Origin: Desulfovibrio sp.
GTDB taxonomy: Bacteria > Desulfobacterota > Desulfovibrionia > Desulfovibrionales > Desulfovibrionaceae
NCBI GenBank assembly: GCA_017454855.1
Contig: JAFTCE010000064.1
Span: forward strand, 1-64,000
Reading direction: 5' to 3'
Length of the DNA: 64,000 nt
Shown: piece after piece, positions 46,601 to 54,824 of the stretch
How the letters are laid out: each line of letters begins with the position of its first letter
Numbering within the stretch: the stretch's first letter is position 1
Program-made: the position numbers and the translations under genes
Notes under the pieces: generated by a model
What the model saw: only the letters and a program-made list of their open reading frames with translations
What the model was told of the DNA's origin: nothing
Databases searched by the model: none

Positions 46601-46843
46601 TCCTTGGCATTTCTCCTTGGCGTTTTGCCATTGACTCTAAGCCGAGGTGCCGGAGCAAATAGCCAGCATGCCATCGGAACGGGCATCATAGGCGGCACGT
46701 TTTTGGCAACGGCGTTAGGGGTTTTTCTTATTCCCGTATTTTTTGTTGTGGTGAGCCATGTTTTTCAACAAGGTAAAAGGAGGGCAGATGAGGATCGCCG
46801 TGCAGGAGATGCGGAGAATGCACCTCCTGCGAGCGGCGTGTAG
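43682..46843 (+). CDS. RND multidrug efflux transporter (AcrB/MexB family)
   Basis: This 1053-residue inner-membrane trimer subunit exports drugs or toxic compounds with proton motive force. It has twelve helices and two large periplasmic loops. Strings include [41 protein letters not shown]-type [39 protein letters not shown] (with the proton-relay Asp pair), [29 protein letters not shown] and [22 protein letters not shown]. Homology is to hydrophobe/amphiphile exporters. It lies directly after its adaptor gene and converges with lysC, five bases apart. Confidence 0.95.
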   Translation: [1053 protein letters not shown]

Positions 46844-46848
46844 GTAAA

Positions 46849-48072
46849 TCAGCCGAGATCCCAGTCCAGCCCGAAGGTATCGTGCAGTATGCGAACGGCC
46901 AACTCCAGATATTTCTCCTGAATAAGTATAGTGATCTTGATCTCCGAAGTGCTGATCATCAAGATATTGATGCCTTCCTGCGTCAGAGCTGCAAAAGCCC
47001 GCGCTGCCACGCCGGAGTGATTGCGCATGCCTACGCCTATGGCAGACACCTTGGCAACGCTGATGTCGTGCAGCACCTCCGAAGCACCAGTTTTGTGCAT
47101 CACTTCGTCCATAATTTCCAGTGTTTGCTGTAAATCCTTACGCGAAATAGTAAAGGTCATATCGGTATGGCCGTCTTGGCTGGTATTTTGGACGATCATG
47201 TCTACGAGTATGCCTTTTTCAGAAAGGGGGCCAAATACGGCAGCTGCTGTGCCTGGTACATCTGGAAGGTCGCGCAATGTCACGCGTGCCTGATCTCTGT
47301 CGTATGCAATGCCTGAAACAAGAACGGCTTCCATTGTAGAGTCCTCCTGGGTGACAAGCGTGCCGGGATCATCGCTGAATGTGGAACGTACGCGTACGGG
47401 AACCTTGTATTTTTTGGCAAATTCGACGGATCGTATGTGTAATACCTTTGCCCCCATGCTTGCCATTTCTAGCATTTCATCATATGCGACACGATCCATT
47501 TTCCGCGCCGTAGAACAAATATTGGGGTCAGTAGTGTACACGCCGTCCACATCGGTATATATGTGGCATTCCGCAGAATCCAGTACAGCTGCCAGGGCAA
47601 CGGCGGAGGTGTCCGATCCTCCACGACCAAGGGTGGTGATACGTCCGTCTTGTGTGCAGCCCTGAAAACCAGCTACCACGAGAACATCGTACTCTTTGAG
47701 AAAATTGCGCAAGACATCGCTATTAATCTCACGGATGCGTGCACGACCGAACTTGTCGTCCGTGGTAATGGGAATTTGCCAACCAAGCAGAGAACGTGCG
47801 CGTATGCCGACATCCTTGAGTAACATGGTAAACAGTGTGATGGAAACCTGCTCGCCGGTGGAAACCAGCGCATCGACTTCCATGCAGTCAGGATGCCCAG
47901 ACCATTGGTCAGCGAGAGAAAGGAGTTTGTTGGTGTCTCCGGCTCTTGCCGAAAGTACTGCAAGGACTTTGTAACCGTCAGCAAGTGCGTCCTGCACTTT
48001 TTCGCGCACTTTCTTCATGCAGTCCAAACCGGCTACGGAAGTGCCGCCGAATTTTTGGACAAGAATTTTCAT
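46849..48072 (-). CDS. lysC: Aspartate kinase
   Basis: This cytoplasmic enzyme of about 407 residues catalyses the first step of the aspartate family pathway (lysine, threonine, methionine, diaminopimelate). Strings are KILVQKFGGTSVAG, VVAGFQGCTQDGRITTLGRGGSDTSAVALAA and IYTDVDGVYTTDPNI, with MASMGAKVLHIRSVEFA. Two C-terminal ACT domains (RVTLRDLPDVPGTAAAVF and VSAIGVGMRNHSGVAARAFAAL) imply allosteric control by lysine or threonine. The start at 48072 gives the canonical MKILVQKFGG; 48084 is open too. It is the last gene of the acpS-nnrE/D-tsaE-lysC group. Confidence 0.95.
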   Translation of the reverse strand: MKILVQKFGGTSVAGLDCMKKVREKVQDALADGYKVLAVLSARAGDTNKLLSLADQWSGHPDCMEVDALVSTGEQVSITLFTMLLKDVGIRARSLLGWQIPITTDDKFGRARIREINSDVLRNFLKEYDVLVVAGFQGCTQDGRITTLGRGGSDTSAVALAAVLDSAECHIYTDVDGVYTTDPNICSTARKMDRVAYDEMLEMASMGAKVLHIRSVEFAKKYKVPVRVRSTFSDDPGTLVTQEDSTMEAVLVSGIAYDRDQARVTLRDLPDVPGTAAAVFGPLSEKGILVDMIVQNTSQDGHTDMTFTISRKDLQQTLEIMDEVMHKTGASEVLHDISVAKVSAIGVGMRNHSGVAARAFAALTQEGINILMISTSEIKITILIQEKYLELAVRILHDTFGLDWDLG

Positions 48073-48118
48073 GCCTGTTTCCATTTTTCAAGCCTTTTGT
48101 GAATTTTGCCAGACAATC

Positions 48119-48601
48119 TTATACGACCTGTGCAGACCACATGTGAAGTAGCTGCCGTTGCAAGGCTGTGGCATGCGGGCCACAGGCGTACAACGTCAGC
48201 AAGCGGAGTTCTTCGCATGCCTGCATTGCAATGTCCAGATAATCTTGGGGGAAAAAAACAGCAGGTAGATACTCTGCCCATTCCACAACAGTAAGGATGT
48301 GCGGATCATCCAGTCCGTCTAGAATTTCGTCTGCAGGATTGCCTGGACAACGGTAGAGATCGCAGTGCAGAACGGGCGGAGAAGTAGGATACCTGTTACA
48401 GAGTGTAAATGTCGGGCTGGCCGGTTCTGCAACATATCCTCCGGGAAGGGCTTCCACGAGCGCACGAGTCAGCGTTGTTTTCCCGCTACCAAGAGGTCCG
48501 CGCAAAAGTAGGGTCGTCGGAGCGTTTTCTGTTATTGCATGCGCCAGACAACAGCCCAAACGCTGCATTGCCAATGCATTCTGTACACTTAACGTGGCCA
48601 T
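48119..48601 (-). CDS. tsaE: tRNA t6A37 biosynthesis ATPase TsaE
   Basis: This 160-residue P-loop ATPase is essential for threonylcarbamoyl adenosine at tRNA position 37, together with TsaB, TsaC and TsaD. The Walker A string is LLLRGPLGSGKTTLTRALVEAL, followed by ASPTFTLCNRYP and LHCDLYR, and the later VVEWAEYLP motif is also typical. The start overlaps the end of the preceding nnrD reading frame by 13 bases, which suggests coupling. lysC begins 46 bases downstream. Confidence 0.93.
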   Translation of the reverse strand: MATLSVQNALAMQRLGCCLAHAITENAPTTLLLRGPLGSGKTTLTRALVEALPGGYVAEPASPTFTLCNRYPTSPPVLHCDLYRCPGNPADEILDGLDDPHILTVVEWAEYLPAVFFPQDYLDIAMQACEELRLLTLYACGPHATALQRQLLHMWSAQVV

Positions 48602-49660
48602 GGCAGGGCATCAGTTTTGGCTTGCCGTCGCAAGCCATATGTGGCCATAGACCGTGGAAGGGCGTCTGCGAGTTCTGAAGCCGTGTTGCCACGCAGAGGC
48701 CATTGCCTGGACAGACTTTTGCCTGCAAGCGCATGTAGCGCCACGGCCTGTCCCACATGCAGGAGCGTCGCACATGGATCGGCATCGACATCATCGCCTG
48801 TTGTTTCAGCGCGGGCCAGGAGAGCGCCGATGCAGCCGGCAAGCACATCGCCTGCGCCTCCCATGGAAAGTTGTGGGAGATCATAAGGGCAGAGCAATAT
48901 CGGCTTTTGGGTTTGTCCTACAAGCGTTCCTGCGCCTTTCAGGACAACAACGGCAGGGCAGAGGGTGCATAAGCGCTGCAATGCAGCCATGCGATTCAAT
49001 TGTACCTCTTTGGCGGTAGAACCCAAGATCATTGCAGCCTCACCAGGATGTGGCGTCAGTACGTCCTTAGCGGAAATCTGTGTCAGAAGCTTAGGACACC
49101 GCGCTAGCAGTACGAGAGCATCAGCATCAAAGATTGTCGGAGGACGGAAGGGGATATGGAGCAGCGCGGCAAGAAAGGTTGCTGCATCTTCTCCACGACC
49201 TAGGCCTGGCCCCACTACCCAGGAAGAACAACGTCCAGCGAATGCGGTGAGTTTTTCGGTCAAAACATCAGGCCAGGTTGCCGATGGCATGGCAGTCAAG
49301 GCATGGGTCATGATTTCAGGCCAACCGTTCTTGATATCGTGCAGGGCAGGGGCCGGTGCTGCTACCGTGACAAGACCAGCTCCAGTGCGCAGGGCAGCGC
49401 GTGCTGCCAGATGCGCCGCACCGCCGAGACCTGGAGAGCCGCCGATGATAAGAACATGCCCGTAAGAATTTTTGAAAGCCTTCTGTCGTGACACAGCTAA
49501 AGGTGAGATACATTGCCCGTCTACTAAAAACTGTGAGCACGGGGCGGTACTTTGTGTTTTTGTCGGAATGCCGATGTCGCGGACATGTACCGTGCCTGTC
49601 CACATGGCTGCCCCTGGCTGCAAGAGTCCCGGCTTGGCTGCTTGGAAGCTGACGGTTGCA
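48589..49660 (-). CDS. nnrD: NAD(P)H-hydrate dehydratase part (NnrD), separated by frameshift
   Basis: This C-terminal half of a split bifunctional enzyme repairs hydrated NAD(P)H with ADP. Ribokinase-like strings are SYGHVLIIGGSPGLGGAAHLAARAALRTGAGLVTVAAP, VVGPGLGRG, TPHPGEAAMILG, VLKGAGTLV and SMGGAGDVLAGCIGALLA. The upstream frame runs back to the frameshift near 49661 and encodes ATVSFQAAKPGLLQPGA, the normal linker to the epimerase half, so the gene was once fused. An independent start is possible: ATG 49605 has AGGGG six bases before it, so this half may still be made. The first in-frame TTG at 49623 has no ribosome site. It ends inside tsaE. Confidence 0.85.
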
Positions 49661-50222
49661 TTGCTCGCACAGCTTCCGGCAAGGGAATACCAAGGATACC
49701 ATCCAATCCGGAGGGAATATCAAGGGCCAGAACGAAGGGCGCGGCCATATGATTGATGGCTTGTACTAGCGATTGCGTTTCGGGCTTGAGCGTACCGCGC
49801 AATCCCGTACCTAAAAGACCGTCTACGAGAATGTCGGGCGTGAGGCCAAGGATGTTTATGTCCGTTGGACAACGCCGGAATGGTACGCCGCAGGCACGGG
49901 CTAGACGTACATGCTTGCCACAAGCCCCTTTGCAGTTTGTTAATGGCCTGGTGTGCAGCACGATCGGCTTAGCTCCGACATCAAGTAAGATGCGGGCAAG
50001 GCAAGCAGCGTCACCGCCATTATTGCCACTACCCATTACCAAAACAACGCACTTTTCATCAAGTAATGGATGATATTGTTGCAAAACGGCAAGCGCCGCA
50101 CGTGCCGCATTCTCCATCAGCGTCTCTTGCGGCAGGCCGAGCGCTGTGGCGTCTGCATCCCAAAGGCGCATTTCTTCTGGCAAAGGAAGCGGTGAAAACC
50201 AACGTGCAATATACTTGTCCAT
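49524..50222 (-). pseudogene. nnrE: NAD(P)H-hydrate epimerase part (NnrE), frameshifted C-terminus
   Basis: This N-terminal half of the NAD(P)H-hydrate repair enzyme has a YjeF_N domain that equilibrates R and S hydrates: EEMRLWDADATALGLPQETLMENAARAALAVL, VLVMGSGNNGGDAACLARIL, DILVDGLLGTGLRG and ALDIPSGLDG. After PLPEAVRA the frame shifts by a one-base deletion (expected GCA GAT GCA ACC reads GCA ATG CAA CC) at about 49661, adding about 45 unrelated residues before a stop at 49524. The epimerase loses only its last conserved strand, so activity is uncertain. acpS ends three bases before its start. A sequencing error is an alternative to a real mutation. Confidence 0.85.
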
Positions 50223-50225
50223 ATG

Positions 50226-50597
50226 CTAGTCCTCAAGCACGACGACAGCAATGGCGTTGTGTTGACTGTGGCTTATGGAAACATGACTTGTGCGCACACC
50301 TATGCGTTCAGCTTGCGCACGGGCAGAACCCAAAAAATAGAGCAGTGGTCGCCCTTGGGCACCATGTACGATTTCAATGTCCATGAAGGATATGCCTCTG
50401 CTAAATCCCGTCCCCAGAGCTTTGACTGCGGCCTCTTTGGCTGCAAAGCGACCGGCTATATAAGCTATGGGGTGCATGGGGAGCGCCATGATTTCGACCG
50501 GTGTGAGAATTTTCCTCAGGAAGTGTTCCCCAAAGCGCTCATGCGTAGATCTGATACGCTGCAGTTCAGCAATGTCTGTTCCAAGCCCTATAATCAT
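50226..50597 (-). CDS. acpS: Holo-[acyl-carrier-protein] synthase AcpS
   Basis: This enzyme of about 123 residues moves 4'-phosphopantetheine from coenzyme A to acyl carrier protein, starting fatty acid synthesis. Diagnostic strings are MIIGLGTDIAELQRI, the FAAKEAAVKALGTGF magnesium/CoA site and VSISHSQHNAIAVVVLED near the end. The start at 50597 gives the canonical IIGLGTDI; the frame is open back to 50636. It heads the group with nnrE, nnrD, tsaE and lysC, with nnrE three bases later. Confidence 0.95.
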   Translation of the reverse strand: MIIGLGTDIAELQRIRSTHERFGEHFLRKILTPVEIMALPMHPIAYIAGRFAAKEAAVKALGTGFSRGISFMDIEIVHGAQGRPLLYFLGSARAQAERIGVRTSHVSISHSQHNAIAVVVLED

Positions 50598-50761
50598 CGA
50601 AGTGTCACCCGTACGCACTCGAAAATGTCTGACCATCCTCTGTTGCCTCTAACGAAGAAATAGCCTAGATAGTTTTTTTCACAATGTAAACTGTTCTTTG
50701 GCGACATTCCGAGCAGCTTTCGTCGTCAGGAATGCAAATTTGATTCCAGGAAGAGGTGTTT

Positions 50762-52108
50762 ATGCGTTTATGTATTATTGGAACCGGTTATGTAGGGCTT
50801 GTCAGCGCGGCATGTTTCGCAGAAATGGGAAACAGTGTGAGATGCGTTGATGTCAATCCGGCCATAGTTGACAAATTGAACGCTGGTTTTGTGCATATTT
50901 TTGAACCAGGACTAGAGGCTTTGGTGCGTCGTAGCCGGGCTGATGGCCGACTGACGTTCACGACGCAGCTTGAAGACGGTATCCGCGATGCAGATTGTGC
51001 CTTTATCTGTGTGGGTACGCCACCGCTGGGAGATGGTTCGTGCGACTTGCGATATGTGCGCCAAGTAGCCACAGAGATAGGCAAATACATGCAAAAGGAT
51101 TTGGTAGTGGTAGACAAATCTACCGTGCCGGTCGGCACAGCAGACGAAGTGCGTGTTCTCATTCAAAAAGAATTGGAAGCTCGCGGAGCTTTGTTTGCGG
51201 TCGATGTCGTTTCTAACCCGGAATTTCTCAAAGAAGGGGATGCTATCTCCGATTTTATGAAGCCTGATCGGGTAATCATCGGCACGGATTCCATACGAGC
51301 TAAAGAAATCATGCAGGAACTCTACGCGCCTTTTGCTCGCACTCGCGACAAGCTCATTGTTATGAGTGTACGTAGCGCAGAAATGACCAAATACGCAGCT
51401 AACTGCATGCTTGCGACGAAAATTTCCTTCATTAACGAGATTGCTGGCATTTGTGAAAAAGTAGGCGCGGATGTGCGGGAAGTTCGCAACGGCATCGGTT
51501 CAGACACGCGTATAGGCTATCAGTTCATTTACCCGGGAGTTGGCTATGGCGGATCCTGTTTTCCCAAAGATGTCAAGGCGCTCATACGTACGGCGGAAGA
51601 AGTCGGCTCACAGCCGCAACTGCTAAAGGCAGTTGAAGATGTCAATGTTCGGCAAAAGAAGCATATGGCTGTGTGCATCAAAGAGTATTTTGCGCCACAA
51701 GGCGGCGTGAAAGACAAAACCCTCGCGCTTTGGGGCTTGGCTTTCAAGGCAAATACAGACGACATGCGGGAAGCTGCTGCTATTGACATTGTCTGTGAAT
51801 TGACCGCTGCCGGTATGGGCATACGCGCTTTTGACCCTGTCGCTGCCGACAATGGAAGGCGCATTTTCAAAAACAATCATCTTGTTGAAATCGTGGATGA
51901 TCAATATGACGCGTGTCGGGACGCGCACGGACTCTTGGTTGTGACCGAGTGGAATCAGTTTCGGAATCCAGATTTTGATAAAATCAAAAATTTGTTACGT
52001 GCGCCGCTGGTGTTTGATGGACGAAATCTGTACTCCCCTGCGTCCATGACAAGAAATGGCTTTGTGTATTTCTGCATCGGAAGAAGTATGGATGCACTGC
52101 CAAGATAG
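50762..52108 (+). CDS. ugd: UDP-glucose 6-dehydrogenase
   Basis: This NAD-dependent enzyme of about 448 residues oxidises UDP-glucose to UDP-glucuronate for surface polysaccharides. The Rossmann start is MRLCIIGTGYVGLVSAACFAEMG, then FICVGTP, KSTVPVGTADEV, NPEFLKEGDAI, the catalytic Cys in YPGVGYGGSCFPKDVKAL, and ALWGLAFKANTDDMREAA. The start at 50762 follows a GAAGAGG site by about six bases. It is a single-gene unit with no glycosyltransferase nearby, followed by a 15-bp hairpin. Confidence 0.95.
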   Translation: MRLCIIGTGYVGLVSAACFAEMGNSVRCVDVNPAIVDKLNAGFVHIFEPGLEALVRRSRADGRLTFTTQLEDGIRDADCAFICVGTPPLGDGSCDLRYVRQVATEIGKYMQKDLVVVDKSTVPVGTADEVRVLIQKELEARGALFAVDVVSNPEFLKEGDAISDFMKPDRVIIGTDSIRAKEIMQELYAPFARTRDKLIVMSVRSAEMTKYAANCMLATKISFINEIAGICEKVGADVREVRNGIGSDTRIGYQFIYPGVGYGGSCFPKDVKALIRTAEEVGSQPQLLKAVEDVNVRQKKHMAVCIKEYFAPQGGVKDKTLALWGLAFKANTDDMREAAAIDIVCELTAAGMGIRAFDPVAADNGRRIFKNNHLVEIVDDQYDACRDAHGLLVVTEWNQFRNPDFDKIKNLLRAPLVFDGRNLYSPASMTRNGFVYFCIGRSMDALPR

Positions 52109-52193
52109 GGTGTCGGCCCGCGCGCGACTATTAAGACAAAAAGACAGTTAGTCACATACCAGATAATCCCATGCGTCGTGGCATTGACGTCGA

Positions 52194-52231
52194 ATCGGAG
52201 CAGTTTCATGAAAAAGTGAAACTGCTCCGAT
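52194..52231. terminator. 15-bp hairpin between ugd and dapA
   Basis: ATCGGAGCAGTTTCA (52194-52208) pairs perfectly with TGAAACTGCTCCGAT (52217-52231) across an 8-base A-rich loop. It lies between convergent ugd and dapA and probably ends both transcripts, although neither side has a good T run. Confidence 0.7.
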
Positions 52232-52235
52232 GAAA

Positions 52236-53114
52236 TTAGAGCAGTCGCTGTGTGCGTAAGACGTCTTCAAGCCTTTGTTTGGCCGACTCACCCATTGGGC
52301 AGAGTGGCAAACGCATTTCTGCGCGCATTATGCCCATGAGTTCAAGGGCTGTTTTTACAGGAATTGGATTGCTTTCAAAGAAAAGAGCCTCATGCAGTGG
52401 AAAGAGGCTGTGATGGATTTTTCTCGCTTCTCCAAGGTCTCCTTTGGAAAACGCGTTGTACATGGCGGCCATGCGTGCTGGAACAAGATTTGATGTCACC
52501 GAAATAACACCTCTCCCTCCCAAGGCCAGGAGCGCAAGAGCGGACAAGTCGTCGCCAGAAAGCACAGAGAAGGTATCTGGGCATTGTTCCAAAATACGAC
52601 TGCCCTGGGCCATATCGCCTGTGGCCTCCTTGACGCCCACAATGTTCGGACATTCCCGTGCCAGGCGAGACAATGTGGTTGGTGCGATGCTGCATCCTGT
52701 ACGACCTGGCACGTTGTAGGGCACAAGGGGCAAGTCAACGGCATCAGCGATGGCTTTAAAATGACGGTATAAACCTTCCTGTGTGGGCTTATTGTAATAT
52801 GGAGTGATCAATAGTGCCCCATCAGCCCCGGCCTTTTGGGCAAAACGTGTCAATCGGATGGCCTCGACCGTATTGTTGGAGCCAGCTCCAGCCAGCACTG
52901 GTACGCGCCCCCTAGCCTGATCTATGCATATATCGATGACCCTTTCGTGTTCTTCGTGGGAAAGAGTTGCCGATTCACCTGTTGTGCCGCAGGGGACAAG
53001 GCCATGTATGCCCTCGGCAATTTGTCGCTCAATGAAAGCACGATACACTTCCTCGTCAAGAACATTGTTTTTGAACGGGGTAACCAGCGCAGTCAGAACA
53101 CCTGAAAATTGCAT
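52236..53114 (-). CDS. dapA: 4-hydroxy-tetrahydrodipicolinate synthase
   Basis: This enzyme of about 292 residues condenses pyruvate with aspartate semialdehyde in diaminopimelate and lysine synthesis. TIM-barrel strings are MQFSGVLTALVTPFKN, GLVPCGTTGESATLSHEEH, LLITPYYNKPTQEGLYRHF (Tyr proton relay), YNVPGRTGCSI and IVGVKEATGDMAQ, whose Lys forms the Schiff base. The start at 53114 has AGGAG six bases upstream; 53144 is open. It follows flhG-like by 73 bases in the minus-strand run and may have its own promoter there. It supplies the MurE substrate. Confidence 0.95.
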   Translation of the reverse strand: MQFSGVLTALVTPFKNNVLDEEVYRAFIERQIAEGIHGLVPCGTTGESATLSHEEHERVIDICIDQARGRVPVLAGAGSNNTVEAIRLTRFAQKAGADGALLITPYYNKPTQEGLYRHFKAIADAVDLPLVPYNVPGRTGCSIAPTTLSRLARECPNIVGVKEATGDMAQGSRILEQCPDTFSVLSGDDLSALALLALGGRGVISVTSNLVPARMAAMYNAFSKGDLGEARKIHHSLFPLHEALFFESNPIPVKTALELMGIMRAEMRLPLCPMGESAKQRLEDVLRTQRLL

Positions 53115-53187
53115 TGTAAACTCCTGTGGGTTCGCGTCGTCCATGTATGTACGAGATAAAGTACAACGTGTTCAGTTTATCAAACAA

Positions 53188-54000
53188 TCATCTCTCGGCA
53201 GGTAATGGCTGTAACACGGAACGTTGTCCAAGCCAATCCAACATATTCAGGCGGATTTGTTGCAAGCGGCTTGCTATGGTACGGAAATCAAGTGCTGACG
53301 GGCTTGTAGGTGCATAACGCAGGAGCGGTTGCTGACGGCAGACAGCCTCTGTCAGCTTTTTATCGTTGCGCAAATGGCCCAGATACACTGGATCAAGGTG
53401 TAGAAAATGCTGACATGCACCATGCAGCTTTTCAAAGGAAGCCTTTGCTTCGGTCTTGGATGATGTCTGATTGACGAGTACTTTGAAGTCCCGAAGGCCA
53501 TATTTGTTGTTGAGAACCTTGATTAGGGCATAGCTGTCTGTCAGAGAAGTTGGTTCCGGAGTGATGACGACCACGCGCACCGAGGCCAGTGCCGCAAATG
53601 TTTGTACTGTACCTGATATGCCCGCTCCAAGATCCATGAATACATAGTCATATCTATGCAATACCGGTTCCAGTCGTGAGAGAAGCATATCACGTATCTC
53701 AGGTTGAAGTTCCGTCAATTCCGGTACACCGGAAGCAGCAGGAAGCACATCAAAACCTTCATCTTTGACATGATACAAGACGTCTTCAATCCCAGCTTCT
53801 CCCAGCAGGGCTGTTTGGAGATTGCCCTCGGGGGTTATGCCCAGCAGCACGTCAAGATTGGCCAAACCAAGGTCACAGTCTATCAGCAAGGTTTTAAAGT
53901 TGGCATCGTGCAAGGCACAAGCTAGATTAAGCGTGATGTTGGTTTTGCCAACGCCGCCCTTTCCGCTCAACAGGGCGACACTCAATGTTGTGTTCACCAT
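53188..54000 (-). CDS. MinD/FlhG-like P-loop ATPase
   Basis: This 270-residue deviant Walker A ATPase of the MinD/FlhG (YlxH) group has SGKGGVGKTNITLNLACAL, LLIDCDLGLANLDVLLG, YDYVFMDLGAGI, VVITPEPTSLTDSYALIKVL and VLVNQTSSKTEA. FlhG members control flagellar number and placement, while MinD sets the division site. The string PEPTSLTDSYALIK favours FlhG. No C-terminal amphipathic helix like MinD's is evident. No flagellar genes are nearby. It overlaps the upstream degenerate-GGDEF gene by one base, so they are coupled. Confidence 0.88.
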   Translation of the reverse strand: MVNTTLSVALLSGKGGVGKTNITLNLACALHDANFKTLLIDCDLGLANLDVLLGITPEGNLQTALLGEAGIEDVLYHVKDEGFDVLPAASGVPELTELQPEIRDMLLSRLEPVLHRYDYVFMDLGAGISGTVQTFAALASVRVVVITPEPTSLTDSYALIKVLNNKYGLRDFKVLVNQTSSKTEAKASFEKLHGACQHFLHLDPVYLGHLRNDKKLTEAVCRQQPLLRYAPTSPSALDFRTIASRLQQIRLNMLDWLGQRSVLQPLPAER

Positions 54001-54824
54001 CAGTTGCTCCCGAAGAAAAGAAATCGTTTTTCACTGGAATGCACAAGAGATCTCCGTTGTTCCAATGCCTCACCACCAGCAATGGAAATATGCCCGCGTT
54101 GTTGCGTAAGAGCATGACTGAGTGCATCTTCGCATTGCTGAAGTAGGATAGACGGTGTTAAATGTGCGTGTGAATCGGTACAGACAATGCCCACTGCGCA
54201 GGTTGGAGACAAGCAGTCTTGTGGTAATGGGCAAAGTTGTTGCGAAAGCGTTTGAAATTTTTTTTGTATATCTTCAGCAAGAAGGCGTGCGTGTAGTATG
54301 CCCACGCCGGGTAGCAGAAGCACATATCGTCCAGGACTTGTGACGCCAAGACTATCACACTCTTCTCGGATGTTCGTTAGACATGTAACAAGTCCAGCTT
54401 CCAGGGCAACAAGAGTGTGAGAGTCCAATTGAATGGCCAGTGCGTCACGTCCTTGGATTGTTGCTTCAAGAATGGCAAGTTCTCCCCCCGTGCGCGAGAG
54501 ACGCAGTAACTCTCGTTGAATTTGTTCAGTAAGCAACTCGTTCAAGAGCATGTGCCCCAAACGCAATGCGCCATCGTCGGAATACTCGGTCTCTTCCGGT
54601 TCGGAAAAGATCGATGGCCCTACAGGCAATGCACACCAACGACCGCAAAGATTGTTGCGGCAAAGTTCTCGCCAACGACCTATATCTATGCCGGGCAGAA
54701 GACGGGCAACAAGCACAGCATCTTTTTTTTTCTTCGTGCTAAGATTCCGTGCTTCCATATCGGCAATGCGCTGGAAGGCGAGCAGCTCGTCAGTAAGAGC
54801 GTTGAATTCAGTGGTGTTGTTCAT
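54000..54824 (-). CDS. Degenerate GGDEF-like protein upstream of the FlhG-like gene
   Basis: This protein of about 274 residues has a C-terminal region that resembles a GGDEF fold but lacks the signature. Its last ~160 residues contain LLRLSRTGGELAILEATIQG, LVTCLTNIREECDSLGVTSPGRYVLLLPGVG and CAVGIVCTDSH, with LLQQCEDALSHALTQQRGHI. The GGDEF motif position reads GRYVLLLPG-like, so it probably cannot make cyclic-di-GMP but might bind it or act as a scaffold. The start at 54824 lies inside the end of prfB (17-base overlap). The gene lies between prfB and the FlhG-like gene, to which it is translationally coupled. The assignment is from pattern only. Confidence 0.65.
   Translation of the reverse strand: MNNTTEFNALTDELLAFQRIADMEARNLSTKKKKDAVLVARLLPGIDIGRWRELCRNNLCGRWCALPVGPSIFSEPEETEYSDDGALRLGHMLLNELLTEQIQRELLRLSRTGGELAILEATIQGRDALAIQLDSHTLVALEAGLVTCLTNIREECDSLGVTSPGRYVLLLPGVGILHARLLAEDIQKKFQTLSQQLCPLPQDCLSPTCAVGIVCTDSHAHLTPSILLQQCEDALSHALTQQRGHISIAGGEALEQRRSLVHSSEKRFLFFGSN

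Noticed and set aside
49316..49723. Third reading frame around the nnrE/nnrD break as a separate gene
   Set aside because: It overlaps both halves, has no family pattern and is explained by the frameshift.
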